Source: Flavobacterium tiangeerense (lineage in GTDB: Bacteria; Bacteroidota; Bacteroidia; Flavobacteriales; Flavobacteriaceae). From it: DNA of 64,000 nt. The notes under the pieces were generated by a model. It ran no database searches and was not told where the DNA came from. It saw nothing but the letters and a program-made list of their open reading frames with translations. The number at the start of each line of letters is the position of its first letter. Position 1 is the first letter of the stretch. The position numbers and the translations under genes were made by a program. This document shows positions 28,177 to 37,399 of this stretch, in pieces. Where the stretch lies: positions 199,453 through 263,452 of the forward strand of contig NZ_VLKO01000008.1 in the NCBI RefSeq assembly GCF_007830355.1, written 5' to 3'.

Positions 28177-29028
28177 ATGAAACCAAACACACAACAATTA
28201 AAGGATTTAACAATCCAAGTTAGAAGAGATATTCTTCGAATGGTACACGCAGTCAACTCAGGACACCCAGGTGGTTCGTTAGGTTGTGCTGAATTTCTTG
28301 TCGTATTGTATCAAAATATAATGGATCGCAAAGAAGGTTTTGAAATGGACGGAATAGGTGAAGATCTTTTCTTTCTTTCAAATGGTCATATTTCACCTGT
28401 ATTGTACAGTGTTTTGGCACGAAGCGGTTATTTTCCAGTTGATGAACTAGCAACTTTCCGTTTGATCAACTCCAGATTGCAAGGTCACCCAACTACACAC
28501 GACCATCTTCCTGGTGTTCGTATTGCATCTGGTTCTCTTGGACAAGGATTATCTGTAGGGATTGGTGCTGCTCAAGCTAAAAAATTAAATGGAGACAATA
28601 AAATCATCTACACACTTCACGGTGATGGTGAATTACAAGAAGGTCAAAACTGGGAAGCCATCATGTACGCGTCTGCCAAAAAAGTGGACAATCTTATCGC
28701 AACGATCGATTTAAACGGAAAACAAATTGATGGTTCAACTGACGAAGTTTTAGCTATGGGAAGTATCCGTGCTAAATTTGAAGCTTTTGACTGGGATGTT
28801 TTAGAAATCGAAAAAGGAAACGATATCGAAGCTATTATTGCTGGTATGAACGATGCCAAATCAAGAACTGGAAAAGGAAAACCAGTTTGCGTATTGTTGC
28901 ACACAGAAATGGGTAACGGTGTAGATTTCATGATGTACAGCCATGCATGGCATGGAAAAGCGCCAAATGATACGCAACTAGAAATTGCTTTGGGGCAAAA
29001 CTATACAGAAGCAGAAAGCGATTATTAA
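28177..29028 (+). CDS. Transketolase, N-terminal (TPP-binding) subunit
   Basis: Half of a split transketolase, 283 residues. It contains the substrate His in SGHPGGSLGCAEF (near residue 28) and the thiamine diphosphate motif GDGELQEGQNWEAI (near 148), then IDLNGKQIDG. Transketolase moves two-carbon units between ketose and aldose phosphates in the pentose phosphate pathway. The partner subunit follows after 75 bases. A TATATTTG -7 box lies at 28147-28154. Split forms are normal in Bacteroidota and archaea. Confidence 0.94.
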   Translation: MKPNTQQLKDLTIQVRRDILRMVHAVNSGHPGGSLGCAEFLVVLYQNIMDRKEGFEMDGIGEDLFFLSNGHISPVLYSVLARSGYFPVDELATFRLINSRLQGHPTTHDHLPGVRIASGSLGQGLSVGIGAAQAKKLNGDNKIIYTLHGDGELQEGQNWEAIMYASAKKVDNLIATIDLNGKQIDGSTDEVLAMGSIRAKFEAFDWDVLEIEKGNDIEAIIAGMNDAKSRTGKGKPVCVLLHTEMGNGVDFMMYSHAWHGKAPNDTQLEIALGQNYTEAESDY

Positions 29029-29103
29029 AGAATTATGAGATATTAATTATGAATTTAGGGTTTTGCCTAATCATTCAATTTTTAAATCATTCAATTAAAG
29101 AAA

Positions 29104-30057
29104 ATGAAAAAATATACAAACACAGGAAGTAAAGATACGCGCTCAGGTTTTGGAGCGGGAATGACTGAACTAGGTCAAAAAAACGAAAATGTGGTAGCAC
29201 TTTGTGCCGATTTAATAGGTTCTCTAAAATTTGACGATTTTAAGAAAAACCATCCAGAGCGTTTTTTCCAAATTGGAATTGCGGAAGCGAACATGATCGG
29301 TATTGCGGCAGGGTTAACTATAGGAGGAAAAATCCCTTTTACTGGAACTTTTGCTAACTTTTCTACAGGAAGAGTGTACGATCAAATTCGTCAATCGGTA
29401 GCGTACTCTGAGAAAAATGTAAAAATTTGTGCCTCACACGCTGGATTAACTTTAGGAGAAGACGGTGCAACACACCAAATCCTTGAAGATATCGGATTAA
29501 TGAAAATGCTTCCAGGAATGACTGTAATTAACACTTGTGATTACAACCAAACCAAAGCGGCTACTTTAGCTTTAGCAGATCATAACGGACCTGCATATTT
29601 GCGTTTTGGCCGTCCAGTTGTGCCTAACTTTATGCCAGCTGACGAACCGTTCGAAATTGGGAAAGCCATTGTTTTAACGGAGGGATCTGATGTTACAATT
29701 ATAGCTACCGGACATTTAGTTTGGGAAGCTTTACAAGCTGCTGAAACCTTAGAACAACAAGGAATCTCTGCTGAAGTAATCAATATCCACACGATCAAAC
29801 CATTAGATGAAGAAGCGATTTTGAAATCATTGGCAAAAACCAAATGTATTGTTACCGCTGAAGAGCATAACATTTTAGGTGGTCTTGGCGAAAGCGTTTC
29901 AAGAGTGTTGGCCTTAAACAGTCCTGCTCCACAAGAATTTGTTGCGGTAAATGACAGTTTTGGTGAATCAGGAACTCCAGAACAATTAATGGAGAAATAC
30001 AAACTGAACGACCTTGCTATTGTGGAAGCAGTAGAAAGAGTAATGAAAAGAAAATAA
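29104..30057 (+). CDS. Transketolase, C-terminal subunit
   Basis: The second half of the split transketolase, 317 residues, with the pyrimidine-binding domain (catalytic Glu in [18 protein letters not shown], near residue 60) and the C-terminal domain ([15 protein letters not shown]). It must pair with the upstream subunit to form the active site. A very strong terminator follows directly. Confidence 0.94.
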   Translation: MKKYTNTGSKDTRSGFGAGMTELGQKNENVVALCADLIGSLKFDDFKKNHPERFFQIGIAEANMIGIAAGLTIGGKIPFTGTFANFSTGRVYDQIRQSVAYSEKNVKICASHAGLTLGEDGATHQILEDIGLMKMLPGMTVINTCDYNQTKAATLALADHNGPAYLRFGRPVVPNFMPADEPFEIGKAIVLTEGSDVTIIATGHLVWEALQAAETLEQQGISAEVINIHTIKPLDEEAILKSLAKTKCIVTAEEHNILGGLGESVSRVLALNSPAPQEFVAVNDSFGESGTPEQLMEKYKLNDLAIVEAVERVMKRK

Positions 30058-30076
30058 TCTTTTCAGTAAATTCAAT

Positions 30077-30117
30077 AAAAAAACCAGACCGCCGCGGCGG
30101 TCTGGTTTTTTTTTTAT
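30077..30117 (+). terminator. Terminator of the transketolase operon
   Basis: GC-rich perfect palindrome around gaccgccg/cggcggtc (30088-30103) extended by ccag/ctgg and A/T runs. Among the strongest hairpins in the window. Confidence 0.92.
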
Positions 30118-30129
30118 GTCTTTTATTTT

Positions 30130-31122
30130 CTAGTTACATTTAACTAAATGTCTTTTTATTCTTGCTGGATTGGTTGTATTACCATCACAGCTTGGTATGT
30201 CTGCAAATGGAATTAGCTTTCCATTAACTGTAATTTCAGTTCGTGTGCTTATTCCATCAGCATCGTCATCTGTGTCTTGAAAATTAGGTATACCATCCTT
30301 ATCCGTATCATCTGCATAACGAATAGCATCTGCAGGTGGCGTTGGATACGTTGTAGTATTGCTATAATTAGTCATATATCTATTACCATCTAAATCCTCA
30401 AGATAATCAGCAATCCCGTCGTTATCAGAATCTATTCTATTAATTTCATACAATTTGATACTAAACACTAACGGGGCATAAGCAGGAATACTATTTTGTC
30501 CTTGTGCATAGTAACCTAAACCTGAAGGAATAAAAAGAATTCCAGCTCCAAAATCACTGTATGAAACAGTACCGTCAGGATTTGACGTATAAGTTCCAGT
30601 TTTAAACTCTGGAAACGACTGTCCCCAACCCGCAATTGTCGATGATAAGTTAAAGAAAGTTTGTGGATTATTTGATTCCTCAAAGAAAGTCGCCCCAAGT
30701 GTATTTACCTCAGCTACTTTAGTTCGAGATAAATATTCTCCTCTGTAGGCAGTTAAAACACCATCAGTATTGGTAGGTGAAACCCCAGTTCCTGCTCTTA
30801 AAACAACATAATACAACTTATAAGTTACACCATTTCTAAGTACGTCTCTGCTTAGTAATTTTGGGAAAGTGGAACTGTTCAAATAAGACCAAATAGATGG
30901 CTGATTGCCTCCAGTAGGAATTTTTGAGATTTTGGTAACCACATCAGGGTTTGTATCCTCTATATAATATGTTTTTAAATACTCTTCAATATCCGCAATA
31001 TCAGTAGCATACTGAACCGCATATTCTCTTGGCGGGGTAATAGGGGCAACTTCGTCTTTGGAACAAGAAAATAAAGACACAGTTGTAATTAATAGAAAAA
31101 AATAATACTTAAATTTGTTCAT
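30130..31122 (-). CDS. FKBP-type peptidyl-prolyl isomerase lipoprotein with C-terminal calcium-type repeats
   Basis: A 330-residue lipoprotein (signal ending LFSC at residue 20) with an FKBP domain (about 95-235: YVVLRAGTGVS, YRGEYL, GWGQSFPEFKTGTY, FGAGILFIPSGLGYYAQG, PLVFSIKLYEI). It is followed by two aspartate-rich stretches, DSDNDGIADYLEDLDGN and DTDKDGIPNFQDTDDDADG, of the thrombospondin type 3 calcium-binding kind. Likely a periplasmic or outer-membrane foldase, as gliding-associated FKBPs are in this group, but it is not clearly GldI. Confidence 0.85.
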   Translation of the reverse strand: MNKFKYYFFLLITTVSLFSCSKDEVAPITPPREYAVQYATDIADIEEYLKTYYIEDTNPDVVTKISKIPTGGNQPSIWSYLNSSTFPKLLSRDVLRNGVTYKLYYVVLRAGTGVSPTNTDGVLTAYRGEYLSRTKVAEVNTLGATFFEESNNPQTFFNLSSTIAGWGQSFPEFKTGTYTSNPDGTVSYSDFGAGILFIPSGLGYYAQGQNSIPAYAPLVFSIKLYEINRIDSDNDGIADYLEDLDGNRYMTNYSNTTTYPTPPADAIRYADDTDKDGIPNFQDTDDDADGISTRTEITVNGKLIPFADIPSCDGNTTNPARIKRHLVKCN

Positions 31123-31200
31123 TATTGCTAATTTTTAAGTGCGCAAGATACAATATTGATTGATTTTTGTAAACTATTTAACTCCGATTTTAGAAATTTT

Positions 31201-31593
31201 ATGAGAATAGATAAATATTTATGGTGTGTCCGGTATTATAAAACCAGAAACATGGTTACCGAAGCCTGTAAAAAGAATCACGTAACCGTTAACGGACAAG
31301 TAGCCAAACCCTCAAAGGAAGTTTTCCCTACTGATAAAATCACCTTTAGAAAAGATCAAATCACGCAAATTATTACGGTGCTTGACGTGCCCGAAAACCG
31401 CGTAGGTGCAAAATTAGTAGACATGTACCGCCGAAACGATACACCCGCCGAAGTTTACCAACATCTTGAACTTTTGAAATTATCAAAAGAGCATTACCGA
31501 AAAAACGGAACCGGAAGACCAACTAAAAAAGACCGCCGTGATATTGATGAATTTGGTAATGAAATAATCACCGATGATGAAGAGGGAGAATAG
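31201..31593 (+). CDS. S4-domain RNA-binding protein (Hsp15-like)
   Basis: A 130-residue protein with an S4 domain at the N-terminus (MRIDKYLWCVRYYKTRN, residues 1-17, then KKNHVTVNGQVAKPSKEV) and a basic C-terminal tail ending in an acidic DDEEGE. The layout matches Hsp15-type proteins, which bind stalled 50S subunits with nascent chains. The frame is open 15 codons upstream, but the S4 domain starts at 31201. Family confident; exact role by homology only. Confidence 0.88.
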   Translation: MRIDKYLWCVRYYKTRNMVTEACKKNHVTVNGQVAKPSKEVFPTDKITFRKDQITQIITVLDVPENRVGAKLVDMYRRNDTPAEVYQHLELLKLSKEHYRKNGTGRPTKKDRRDIDEFGNEIITDDEEGE

Positions 31594-31718
31594 TAGTAAG
31601 TAATACAATAAAACATTAGTTAACTTCTGTAAAGCTAATAACCGACCGTAAAATTTGAATGCAGAATAAGTGACAAATAAAATCAGATAAAATATCAAAT
31701 AACATTTGCCAGCCTTGG

Positions 31719-31750
31719 CTCCCTCCCTTTCGGGGAGGGCTGGGGAGGGG
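31719..31750 (+). repeat. GC-rich hairpin element upstream of the phosphoribosyltransferase
   Basis: A strikingly GC-rich run (ccctccctttcggggaggg at 31721-31739, then ctggggagggg) in an AT-rich genome. It forms a hairpin of about 7 bp with the loop tttc. It ends 18 bases before the start codon of the next gene. From memory, similar strings are scattered through Flavobacterium intergenic DNA; not verified here. Confidence 0.5.
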
Positions 31751-31768
31751 AAAACAAATTTTCAAATA

Positions 31769-32269
31769 ATGAGCAAAAACATCATCTTGAACAATCAGGA
31801 AATTGAACATAAAATAAAACGAATTGCCTATCAAATCTACGAAACCTTTGTAGATGAACAAGAAATTGTCATTGCTGGAATTGCAAGCAACGGTTTTACT
31901 TTTGCCAAAAAAATAGCAGCAGTACTAGAAACTATATCGCCATTAACGGTTACGCTTTGCGAGGTACAAATTAACAAACAACATCCGCAGTCCCCTATTC
32001 ATACCTCGATAACCCAAGAACAGTACACCAATAAAGGTTTAGTACTTGTTGATGATGTATTAAATTCAGGTACTACTTTAATATATGCTGTCAAACACTT
32101 TATAGATGTACCACTGAAAAAATTTAAAACAGCAGTCTTGGTGGATCGAAATCACAAAAAGTACCCTGTAAAAGCCGATTTCAAAGGTATTTCACTATCT
32201 ACTTCACTTTTTGAGCATGTACAAGTTGTGTTTGACGAAAACGGAGACAATTACGCTTACTTAAGCTAA
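31769..32269 (+). CDS. Phosphoribosyltransferase-family protein (PyrR-like fold)
   Basis: A 166-residue PRTase with the PRPP-binding motif LVLVDDVLNSGTTLIYAV near residue 100, and AGIASNGFTFAKKIA near 35. The general shape is like PyrR or hypoxanthine-type enzymes but the base specificity is not evident. The frame is open 21 codons upstream, through a GC-rich hairpin; the ATG at 31769 gives a natural MSKNIILNNQEIEHKI start. Its last 9 bases overlap the convergent aroK. Confidence 0.85.
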   Translation: MSKNIILNNQEIEHKIKRIAYQIYETFVDEQEIVIAGIASNGFTFAKKIAAVLETISPLTVTLCEVQINKQHPQSPIHTSITQEQYTNKGLVLVDDVLNSGTTLIYAVKHFIDVPLKKFKTAVLVDRNHKKYPVKADFKGISLSTSLFEHVQVVFDENGDNYAYLS

Positions 32270-32779
32270 CAAAGCAATAATATCAGCAACCGTTTGTTCG
32301 ATAGATTTTTCATCAACCACTACCTTATATTGAGCTTGATTGTAATAAAAGCTTCTATCGAACAAATGTTTTGCCATAAACTCTCTCATATCCTCTTCGT
32401 TTTTACTCGCAATAAGCGGTCTTTTGCTTTTATTTTGATGTAATCTTTGAAATAAAGTCTCGATCGAAGCTTTTAAATAGATCGAAAAAACGTTTTCCCC
32501 TTTAAAAAATTCATGATTATTGGCATAACAAGGCGTTCCTCCGCCCAAACCGATGATCATTTCCTCTGTTGATTGCATCAAATCGGCAAAAACTTCGTGT
32601 TCTATTTTGCGAAAATATATTTCCCCATGCTTTTCAAAAATAGCATTTATAGATAAATTGAGTTTTTTTTCGATCATTTCGTCCAAATCTACGAAAGGGA
32701 CTTGAATACTTTTGGACAATATATTTGCAATAGTGGACTTCCCGCAGCCCATATAACCTAATAATATGATTTTTTTCAT
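32261..32779 (-). CDS. aroK: Shikimate kinase
   Basis: Phosphorylates shikimate in chorismate synthesis. At 172 residues it is full length, with P-loop GYMGCGKST (8-16), the shikimate-binding DLDEMIEKKL segment (32-41), FRKIEHEVF near 57 and GLGGGTPCY near 78, and the lid KRPLIA near 118. It overlaps the end of the phosphoribosyltransferase gene by 9 bases, tail to tail. Confidence 0.95.
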   Translation of the reverse strand: MKKIILLGYMGCGKSTIANILSKSIQVPFVDLDEMIEKKLNLSINAIFEKHGEIYFRKIEHEVFADLMQSTEEMIIGLGGGTPCYANNHEFFKGENVFSIYLKASIETLFQRLHQNKSKRPLIASKNEEDMREFMAKHLFDRSFYYNQAQYKVVVDEKSIEQTVADIIALLA

Positions 32780-32850
32780 CTTAATAAAACCTTACAAATT
32801 AAGGGGTTGAGTTTTTTTCTTTAAAAAAGACAAATTTATAATAAAAATGC

Positions 32851-32882
32851 TTGCAATTATCCGAAATTAGTTCTTATATTTG
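32851..32882 (+). promoter_or_regulatory. Promoter of the tRNA cluster
   Basis: TTG at 32851-32853 and TATATTTG at 32875-32882, 21 bases apart, 24 bases before the first tRNA-Lys. Confidence 0.75.
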
Positions 32883-32906
32883 CACCCGCATTCAAGGAAA
32901 GAATAT

Positions 32907-32979
32907 GACTCGATAGCTCAGTTGGTAGAGCACATCACTTTTAATGATGGGGTCCTGGGTTCGAGCCCCAGTCGGGTCA
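32907..32979 (+). tRNA. tRNA-Lys (anticodon TTT)
   Basis: A 73-nt cloverleaf with a 7-bp acceptor stem (GACTCGA with TCGGGTC), the TTCGAGCC T-loop region and anticodon stem CATCA/TGATG with loop CTTTTAA. The anticodon TTT is at 32940-32942. No encoded CCA. Confidence 0.97.
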
Positions 32980-33018
32980 CAATTTTAGTGATCAACACAT
33001 AATTTTCTTGAAAGCATT

Positions 33019-33091
33019 GACTCGATAGCTCAGTTGGTAGAGCACATCACTTTTAATGATGGGGTCCTGGGTTCGAGCCCCAGTCGGGTCA
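33019..33091 (+). tRNA. tRNA-Lys (anticodon TTT), second identical copy
   Basis: Sequence identical to the tRNA at 32907-32979, 39 bases downstream, with the anticodon at 33052-33054. Tandem duplication within one transcription unit. Confidence 0.97.
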
Positions 33092-33133
33092 CAAAAGGTC
33101 GAGTAATTTATTACTTGGCCTTTTATTTTTTTA

Positions 33134-33216
33134 GGCCACGTGGAGAAACGGTAGACTTGCCATCTTGAGGGGGTGGTGCTCGAAAGGGCGTGTGGGTTCA
33201 AATCCCACCGTGGTCA
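33134..33216 (+). tRNA. tRNA-Leu (anticodon GAG)
   Basis: An 83-nt class II tRNA with a long variable arm (TGCTCGAAAGGGCG), acceptor stem GGCCACG/CGTGGTC and anticodon stem CCATC/GGTGG around loop TTGAGGG. The anticodon GAG is at 33167-33169. It closes the tRNA cluster before a terminator. Confidence 0.95.
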
Positions 33217-33283
33217 CAAATAAAGTCTAATTACAAGAGTATATCCCATTTTTAGATACTACGCAATTGTAAGTAACTTTTTT

Positions 33284-33326
33284 AAACTAAAAAGGCGATC
33301 CGTTAAGGTTCGCCTTTTTAGTTTAA
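33284..33326 (+). terminator. Terminator of the tRNA cluster
   Basis: A 15-bp perfect stem (33284-33298 with 33310-33324) around gcga/tcgc with A/T flanks. Confidence 0.85.
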
Positions 33327-33478
33327 TCTATTTTTACACAACTTTCGTTTTGCTTCCTAAAAAACTCGAACACTATCAAAAAACATCCATACTGATTTAC
33401 TACGGCAAAACAATCTGATCGTGCTAGTAGCGGCGGTTTTTTGATGCCTCATGATGCAAATGCGCTACTGTTTTATAA

Positions 33479-33738
33479 TTATTGATACAATTCTTCTCGA
33501 ATGCGTATCAAAGCCTGAGTAGCCTTTCGTTCATCTAGACGTTCAGGTAAAGCTGATGTTGTATATGATTTTTCAATAGAAGCTAGTAAACCATCAGCCA
33601 TTTCTAGTAAGTCATCGTATTCTATGTTTGTGGCTTTTATATCTGCATAGAGGTTGGTATACCTAACCCAAATGACCTACTCCCCGAAATAACTTTGCAA
33701 AGGATGCCGTTTTGAGATTGTAAGTCTTGAATGGTCAT
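33479..33738 (-). pseudogene. Internally deleted polymerase-beta-superfamily nucleotidyltransferase
   Basis: The minus-strand ATG at 33738 opens MTIQDLQSQNGILCKVISGSRSFGLGIP, the typical first 28 residues (GSRSFGL is the nucleotide-binding GSR motif), then runs into a stop. In another frame the sequence NIEYDDLLEMADGLLASIEKS leads on through LPERLDE to RIREELYQ and a stop at 33479, which is the usual C-terminus of this family. The length (260 bp) is not a multiple of three and the catalytic middle is missing, so the gene is dead. The 150 bases before it (33327-33478) hold nothing I recognise. Confidence 0.7.
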
Positions 33739-33753
33739 AGAATAGTTTGCAAT

Positions 33754-34884
33754 TTATTTCATAAAAACATCATTTTTTGTATCACTTAATTGTCTCCAAA
33801 GCCATTCTAAAGGTCCGTAAACATGATTTTTTAACCACCAATAGCTAAATCCGATTTGAAGTACATAAATAGTGATAGCAAACAAAAAGTAAAAATAGAA
33901 AGGCATATGATGAAACAAGCCTAAACCAACTCCTTGAAATACGAAAAAAGCAATTAAATTTTGGGTTATGTAATTCGTAAAAGTCATTCTGCCAACCCAT
34001 GAAAATGCTTTAAATGTTTTTTTAAATTTTTGATTTGTATAAAGCAATATGATTAACAAACTCGTAGAAAGCATGGTTGTTAAAACAATCCAGTAATGAA
34101 ATGAGAAATACTTTAAATAAGGTAATTTATACATCTTAGAAAATATAAAAATTCCCCATAAAACGATTGTGATACTTACAACTAAAAATAAGGATTTTTT
34201 TATTTGACTTTTCCTTTCAAATACAGTTTCCAAGAACTTACTCTTTTGTATCGCCAATCCCAATATCATACACGTAAACATGATATAATGCGCTGTTACA
34301 GAATAGGCCAAATTAAGAACTTCAGTATAAATTGAATTCAAAATATTGTATTTAAAAACCTCTAGCAATTGGGTGCTATATCTTAAAGGTGCAATACCAG
34401 TAGTCAGCGTTGTAACATATGCCGTATCAACCGTATTTATGTATGCTGCTAGAAACGGCGCAAATAAAAACAATACACCAGCCATGTACAATAATGTTTT
34501 AGCAGAGAAATGAATAAAAAACAACATCAGTAAGCCTAAAAAAGCATAATCCCGTAAAATATCACCATCATAAAACAAACTGTTTACAAAAGCGAATACA
34601 AATAAAACCAGCATGCGGCGTACCAGAAAAAAATAAGTTTGTTGCTGCTTTTTAGCATAAATAACTCCAAAACCAAAACCAAAAAGAGTAAAAAGTAAAG
34701 TCCATCCTTTAGCTGAAAAAAGTATGGATTCTACTCCATTTATTACTGTTGCTACAATTCCCTCTCCATGTATTGTCCACTCTGGGCTGTAAGCATAATA
34801 TAAATAATTTGAAATAACTACTATTAAAAGTGCCCAACCTCTAAGCATATCAATAATTTCGACTCTTTGTTCTTTTTGCATCAT
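33754..34884 (-). CDS. DUF418-family polytopic membrane protein
   Basis: A 376-residue membrane protein. The N-terminus RVEIIDMLRGWALLIVVISN is the hallmark of DUF418/acyltransferase-like (YeiB) proteins, followed by about nine hydrophobic helices and the late WVGRMTFTNYITQNLIAF motif and PLEWLWR end characteristic of the DUF418 C-terminal domain. The frame is open 18 codons upstream (to 34938); MMQKEQRVE at 34884 is the better start. Function unknown; small-molecule transport or modification is only a guess. Confidence 0.83.
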   Translation of the reverse strand: MMQKEQRVEIIDMLRGWALLIVVISNYLYYAYSPEWTIHGEGIVATVINGVESILFSAKGWTLLFTLFGFGFGVIYAKKQQQTYFFLVRRMLVLFVFAFVNSLFYDGDILRDYAFLGLLMLFFIHFSAKTLLYMAGVLFLFAPFLAAYINTVDTAYVTTLTTGIAPLRYSTQLLEVFKYNILNSIYTEVLNLAYSVTAHYIMFTCMILGLAIQKSKFLETVFERKSQIKKSLFLVVSITIVLWGIFIFSKMYKLPYLKYFSFHYWIVLTTMLSTSLLIILLYTNQKFKKTFKAFSWVGRMTFTNYITQNLIAFFVFQGVGLGLFHHMPFYFYFLFAITIYVLQIGFSYWWLKNHVYGPLEWLWRQLSDTKNDVFMK

Positions 34885-35129
34885 TGTTTTAAATTCTATG
34901 TAACTTTTTAATTTATAAATTGTCTTTAGTTTCACCACCTACTTCCTATAATTTTTTGTAAAACTCATTTAGCGGCAACTAATGCAAGCCTTTTATATTG
35001 ATGTTAGAGCTTGCTGTGTTTAGCCCAAAAGATTTACCTCTTGAAATTACCTCAACCAAGATAAGATGTAGGTGTGTGAGGTTTTGAATGGGTATTAAAT
35101 TTTATAAAGTGTTATTAAGAAATTAATTT

Positions 35130-35339
35130 CTAAATATCTACAATAATTTTTCTTAATTCATCAATTGAAGTAATATTACTCCAATTTTTTTTATAATTCT
35201 CACATGTAATGTCAACTGTACCATCTAACGATAAAGTTACCATTGTTTTAATTTCTCTATTTATGAAATCAATATTATTAGTAATTAGTTTTTGTTTAAA
35301 TACAAATCCTAAATCTTCTATTTGCTCCTTTGTTATCAT
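35130..35339 (-). CDS. Small ORF, third gene of the Gabija-like operon
   Basis: A 69-residue acidic-to-neutral protein, MITKEQIEDLGFVFKQ onward, with no signal peptide or membrane segment and no family I recognise. Its ATG overlaps the helicase stop codon by four bases (ATGA, 35336-35339), so it is translationally coupled to the helicase. The pattern of short strands (TMVTLSLDGTVDITCENYKK) and a final helix (SIDELRKIIVDI) suggests a compact alpha/beta domain. A role as regulator, immunity or accessory factor of the system is inferred from position only. Gabija as described has two genes. Confidence 0.6.
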   Translation of the reverse strand: MITKEQIEDLGFVFKQKLITNNIDFINREIKTMVTLSLDGTVDITCENYKKNWSNITSIDELRKIIVDI

Positions 35340-37399
35340 AATTTTATTTTTTTTGCTAAATCATCATTAATTATCCAATCAGCACTTTTATATTCATCTA
35401 AATCATCTTTCACATTTTCTTCTAAAACAGCAAAACACAACAAATGTGTTGGACGGGAAAAACCAACATACATCATTTTTAATGCTTCTATACCTGTTGG
35501 AGTTTCACAACTTTGTTTTTGTTTATATAATGGGATTGTTTTTAATTGCTGTTTCTTAATTGATTTATTTAAACTAGCCTCTTTTAACTTTAAAGTTTCA
35601 TAAATAGGCTTTTTATATGCCGTTTCAACATACATTGTTGCACAATGTGTTTGACCTTTTACAGAATGAACAGTAGCTATTTCAATACCTAAATCATCTT
35701 CAACAATTTTTTTATTCTTGATTTTCTTTTCATCAACATATTCAAAAATAAAATGTTGTGTTTTAGGATTAAGTTTTATTTCAAACCAATCTTTAAATTC
35801 ATTCTCGATGAAATCTTTAACCGCGTTGAATGTTTTCATGTGATTTTTTTTTGAAACTAAATCAAAACACCAACCAAATAATTTATCTTTAAAGTTCTCA
35901 TAAGCTTCAATATCTGAATGGTTTTTAATGTATTCAATTAAATCGCTTTTAGTAAAAAACCGTTCAATACTTTTATTCCTGATTTTCTTTTCTACTTTCT
36001 TTTCTTCAAATCTCAATATTGAGATCAAAGCGTTCAATATTGATTTTCGAACTGATTCTAAAGTTTCTTTTTCGTGATTAAAAAGTTGAAGATATTTACT
36101 TAATGAATCAAAATCTTCTTTTCTTGTTTTACTTAATTTGTTATAACCAAAAATAGTATGAAGACATAAATTACCATCACCTTCGTTTGTTCTTTCACCT
36201 GTCCAACCTATAATTTTAAATCCCTTTTTCTTTGCTTCAATATTATGAAGATTATAATTTTTTATTATTTCTTCAAATTTACTTTTTAATTGTTCTTTGG
36301 TTTCTTTAGTAAATAAAACTAAATGAGGATGAATTTCTTTTTCATCTTTTAAAAGTTTCCTCTTACCAATGACTTTAAAGTTATCTTCTTCATTTTTATA
36401 TGTAAAACAGTTTATTAATTCTGCATTTTTAGGACTTAAACGTTTAGAGCCATTTAAGTATTTAATATTTCTTGGTTTCCAATCACACTCATCTTTAACC
36501 TTATTGTAAATTGACTGATTCGGATCTCCAATTCTTTGAACTATTGTTTGTGATTCTTCATTAAAAAAAATATTATCAATGATATCAATTTGATATTCTT
36601 CCAAATCTTGCATTTCATCAATAAATACATATTTAAAACGATGCTGAAGTTGTTCTTTTATACGCGGGAAATTTTGCAAATACCACTTTGATAAATTAAA
36701 GGAATCTTTATAGGTAAGAATTCCTTTTTTTAAAAGTCCTTCTTTCCATTGTTCAATCTCTAAATAATATCTTTGACTAGCTCCGTTGTATGTGTATATC
36801 GTTTTTCCGTTGTAAATAATTTTTCTATTAATTATGTCAAACTCAAAAAAGCGTAAAAATTCTTTAATATTTTCACAGCCTATTTTAAAATCAATATCCT
36901 TACCTATGTTTACAACTCCATATAGTTTATTTACTAAGTTTTTAGGTTCTGTTTTTTTCCATTTTAAAGAAAAATAATAATCTAAAGCTTCCTTTTTAAA
37001 TATATCATCATCATTTTTAGCTATATAAGAACCATATTTTATAAAATTTGCAGGATTGGCTAAAAACTTATTTACAAAACTTTGTATTGTTCCTATAAAG
37101 TTTGGATACTCAAATAAATTAGGGCAATGTTTTTTTAGTTCTCTCTCAATTTCATCAACTGTTGAATTAGTATGAGCTAAAACCAAAACACCTGAACCAT
37201 CTTTAAATGGAAGTTGTTTAGATAAACAATAAAGTTTTGCCATTAATGCTGTTGTTTTTCCACTACCTGGAACTGCTAACAAATCACAAGTTTCAAGATT
37301 TTTAATAAATGGAATTCTCTCTGTTTTATCAAATTCATTTCCGTTTATAAAAATCTTTTCAGCTTCATTTATATGGGTATTATTTATTTCAATCTTCAT
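35336..37399 (-). CDS. UvrD/Rep-like SF1 helicase, GajB-like
   Basis: A 687-residue superfamily 1A helicase: Walker A AVPGSGKTTAL (near residue 43), Walker B VFIDEMQDLEEYQ (near 260), QRIGDPNQSIY (motif III region), TVHSVKGQTHCATMYVET (motif V) and MMYVGFSRPTHLLC (motif VI). Motifs are complete. It is longer than the prototype GajB (about 490) by an inserted middle region rich in Lys. The gene overlaps the end of the OLD-type nuclease gene by 11 bases if started at 37399 (an in-frame ATG also exists at 37408). The tandem of class 2 OLD nuclease and UvrD helicase is the Gabija antiphage arrangement. Confidence 0.85.
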   Translation of the reverse strand: MKIEINNTHINEAEKIFINGNEFDKTERIPFIKNLETCDLLAVPGSGKTTALMAKLYCLSKQLPFKDGSGVLVLAHTNSTVDEIERELKKHCPNLFEYPNFIGTIQSFVNKFLANPANFIKYGSYIAKNDDDIFKKEALDYYFSLKWKKTEPKNLVNKLYGVVNIGKDIDFKIGCENIKEFLRFFEFDIINRKIIYNGKTIYTYNGASQRYYLEIEQWKEGLLKKGILTYKDSFNLSKWYLQNFPRIKEQLQHRFKYVFIDEMQDLEEYQIDIIDNIFFNEESQTIVQRIGDPNQSIYNKVKDECDWKPRNIKYLNGSKRLSPKNAELINCFTYKNEEDNFKVIGKRKLLKDEKEIHPHLVLFTKETKEQLKSKFEEIIKNYNLHNIEAKKKGFKIIGWTGERTNEGDGNLCLHTIFGYNKLSKTRKEDFDSLSKYLQLFNHEKETLESVRKSILNALISILRFEEKKVEKKIRNKSIERFFTKSDLIEYIKNHSDIEAYENFKDKLFGWCFDLVSKKNHMKTFNAVKDFIENEFKDWFEIKLNPKTQHFIFEYVDEKKIKNKKIVEDDLGIEIATVHSVKGQTHCATMYVETAYKKPIYETLKLKEASLNKSIKKQQLKTIPLYKQKQSCETPTGIEALKMMYVGFSRPTHLLCFAVLEENVKDDLDEYKSADWIINDDLAKKIKL

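Noticed and set aside
32992..33201. A 69-codon minus-strand ORF
   Set aside because: It runs antisense across the second tRNA-Lys and the tRNA-Leu and has no protein-like features.
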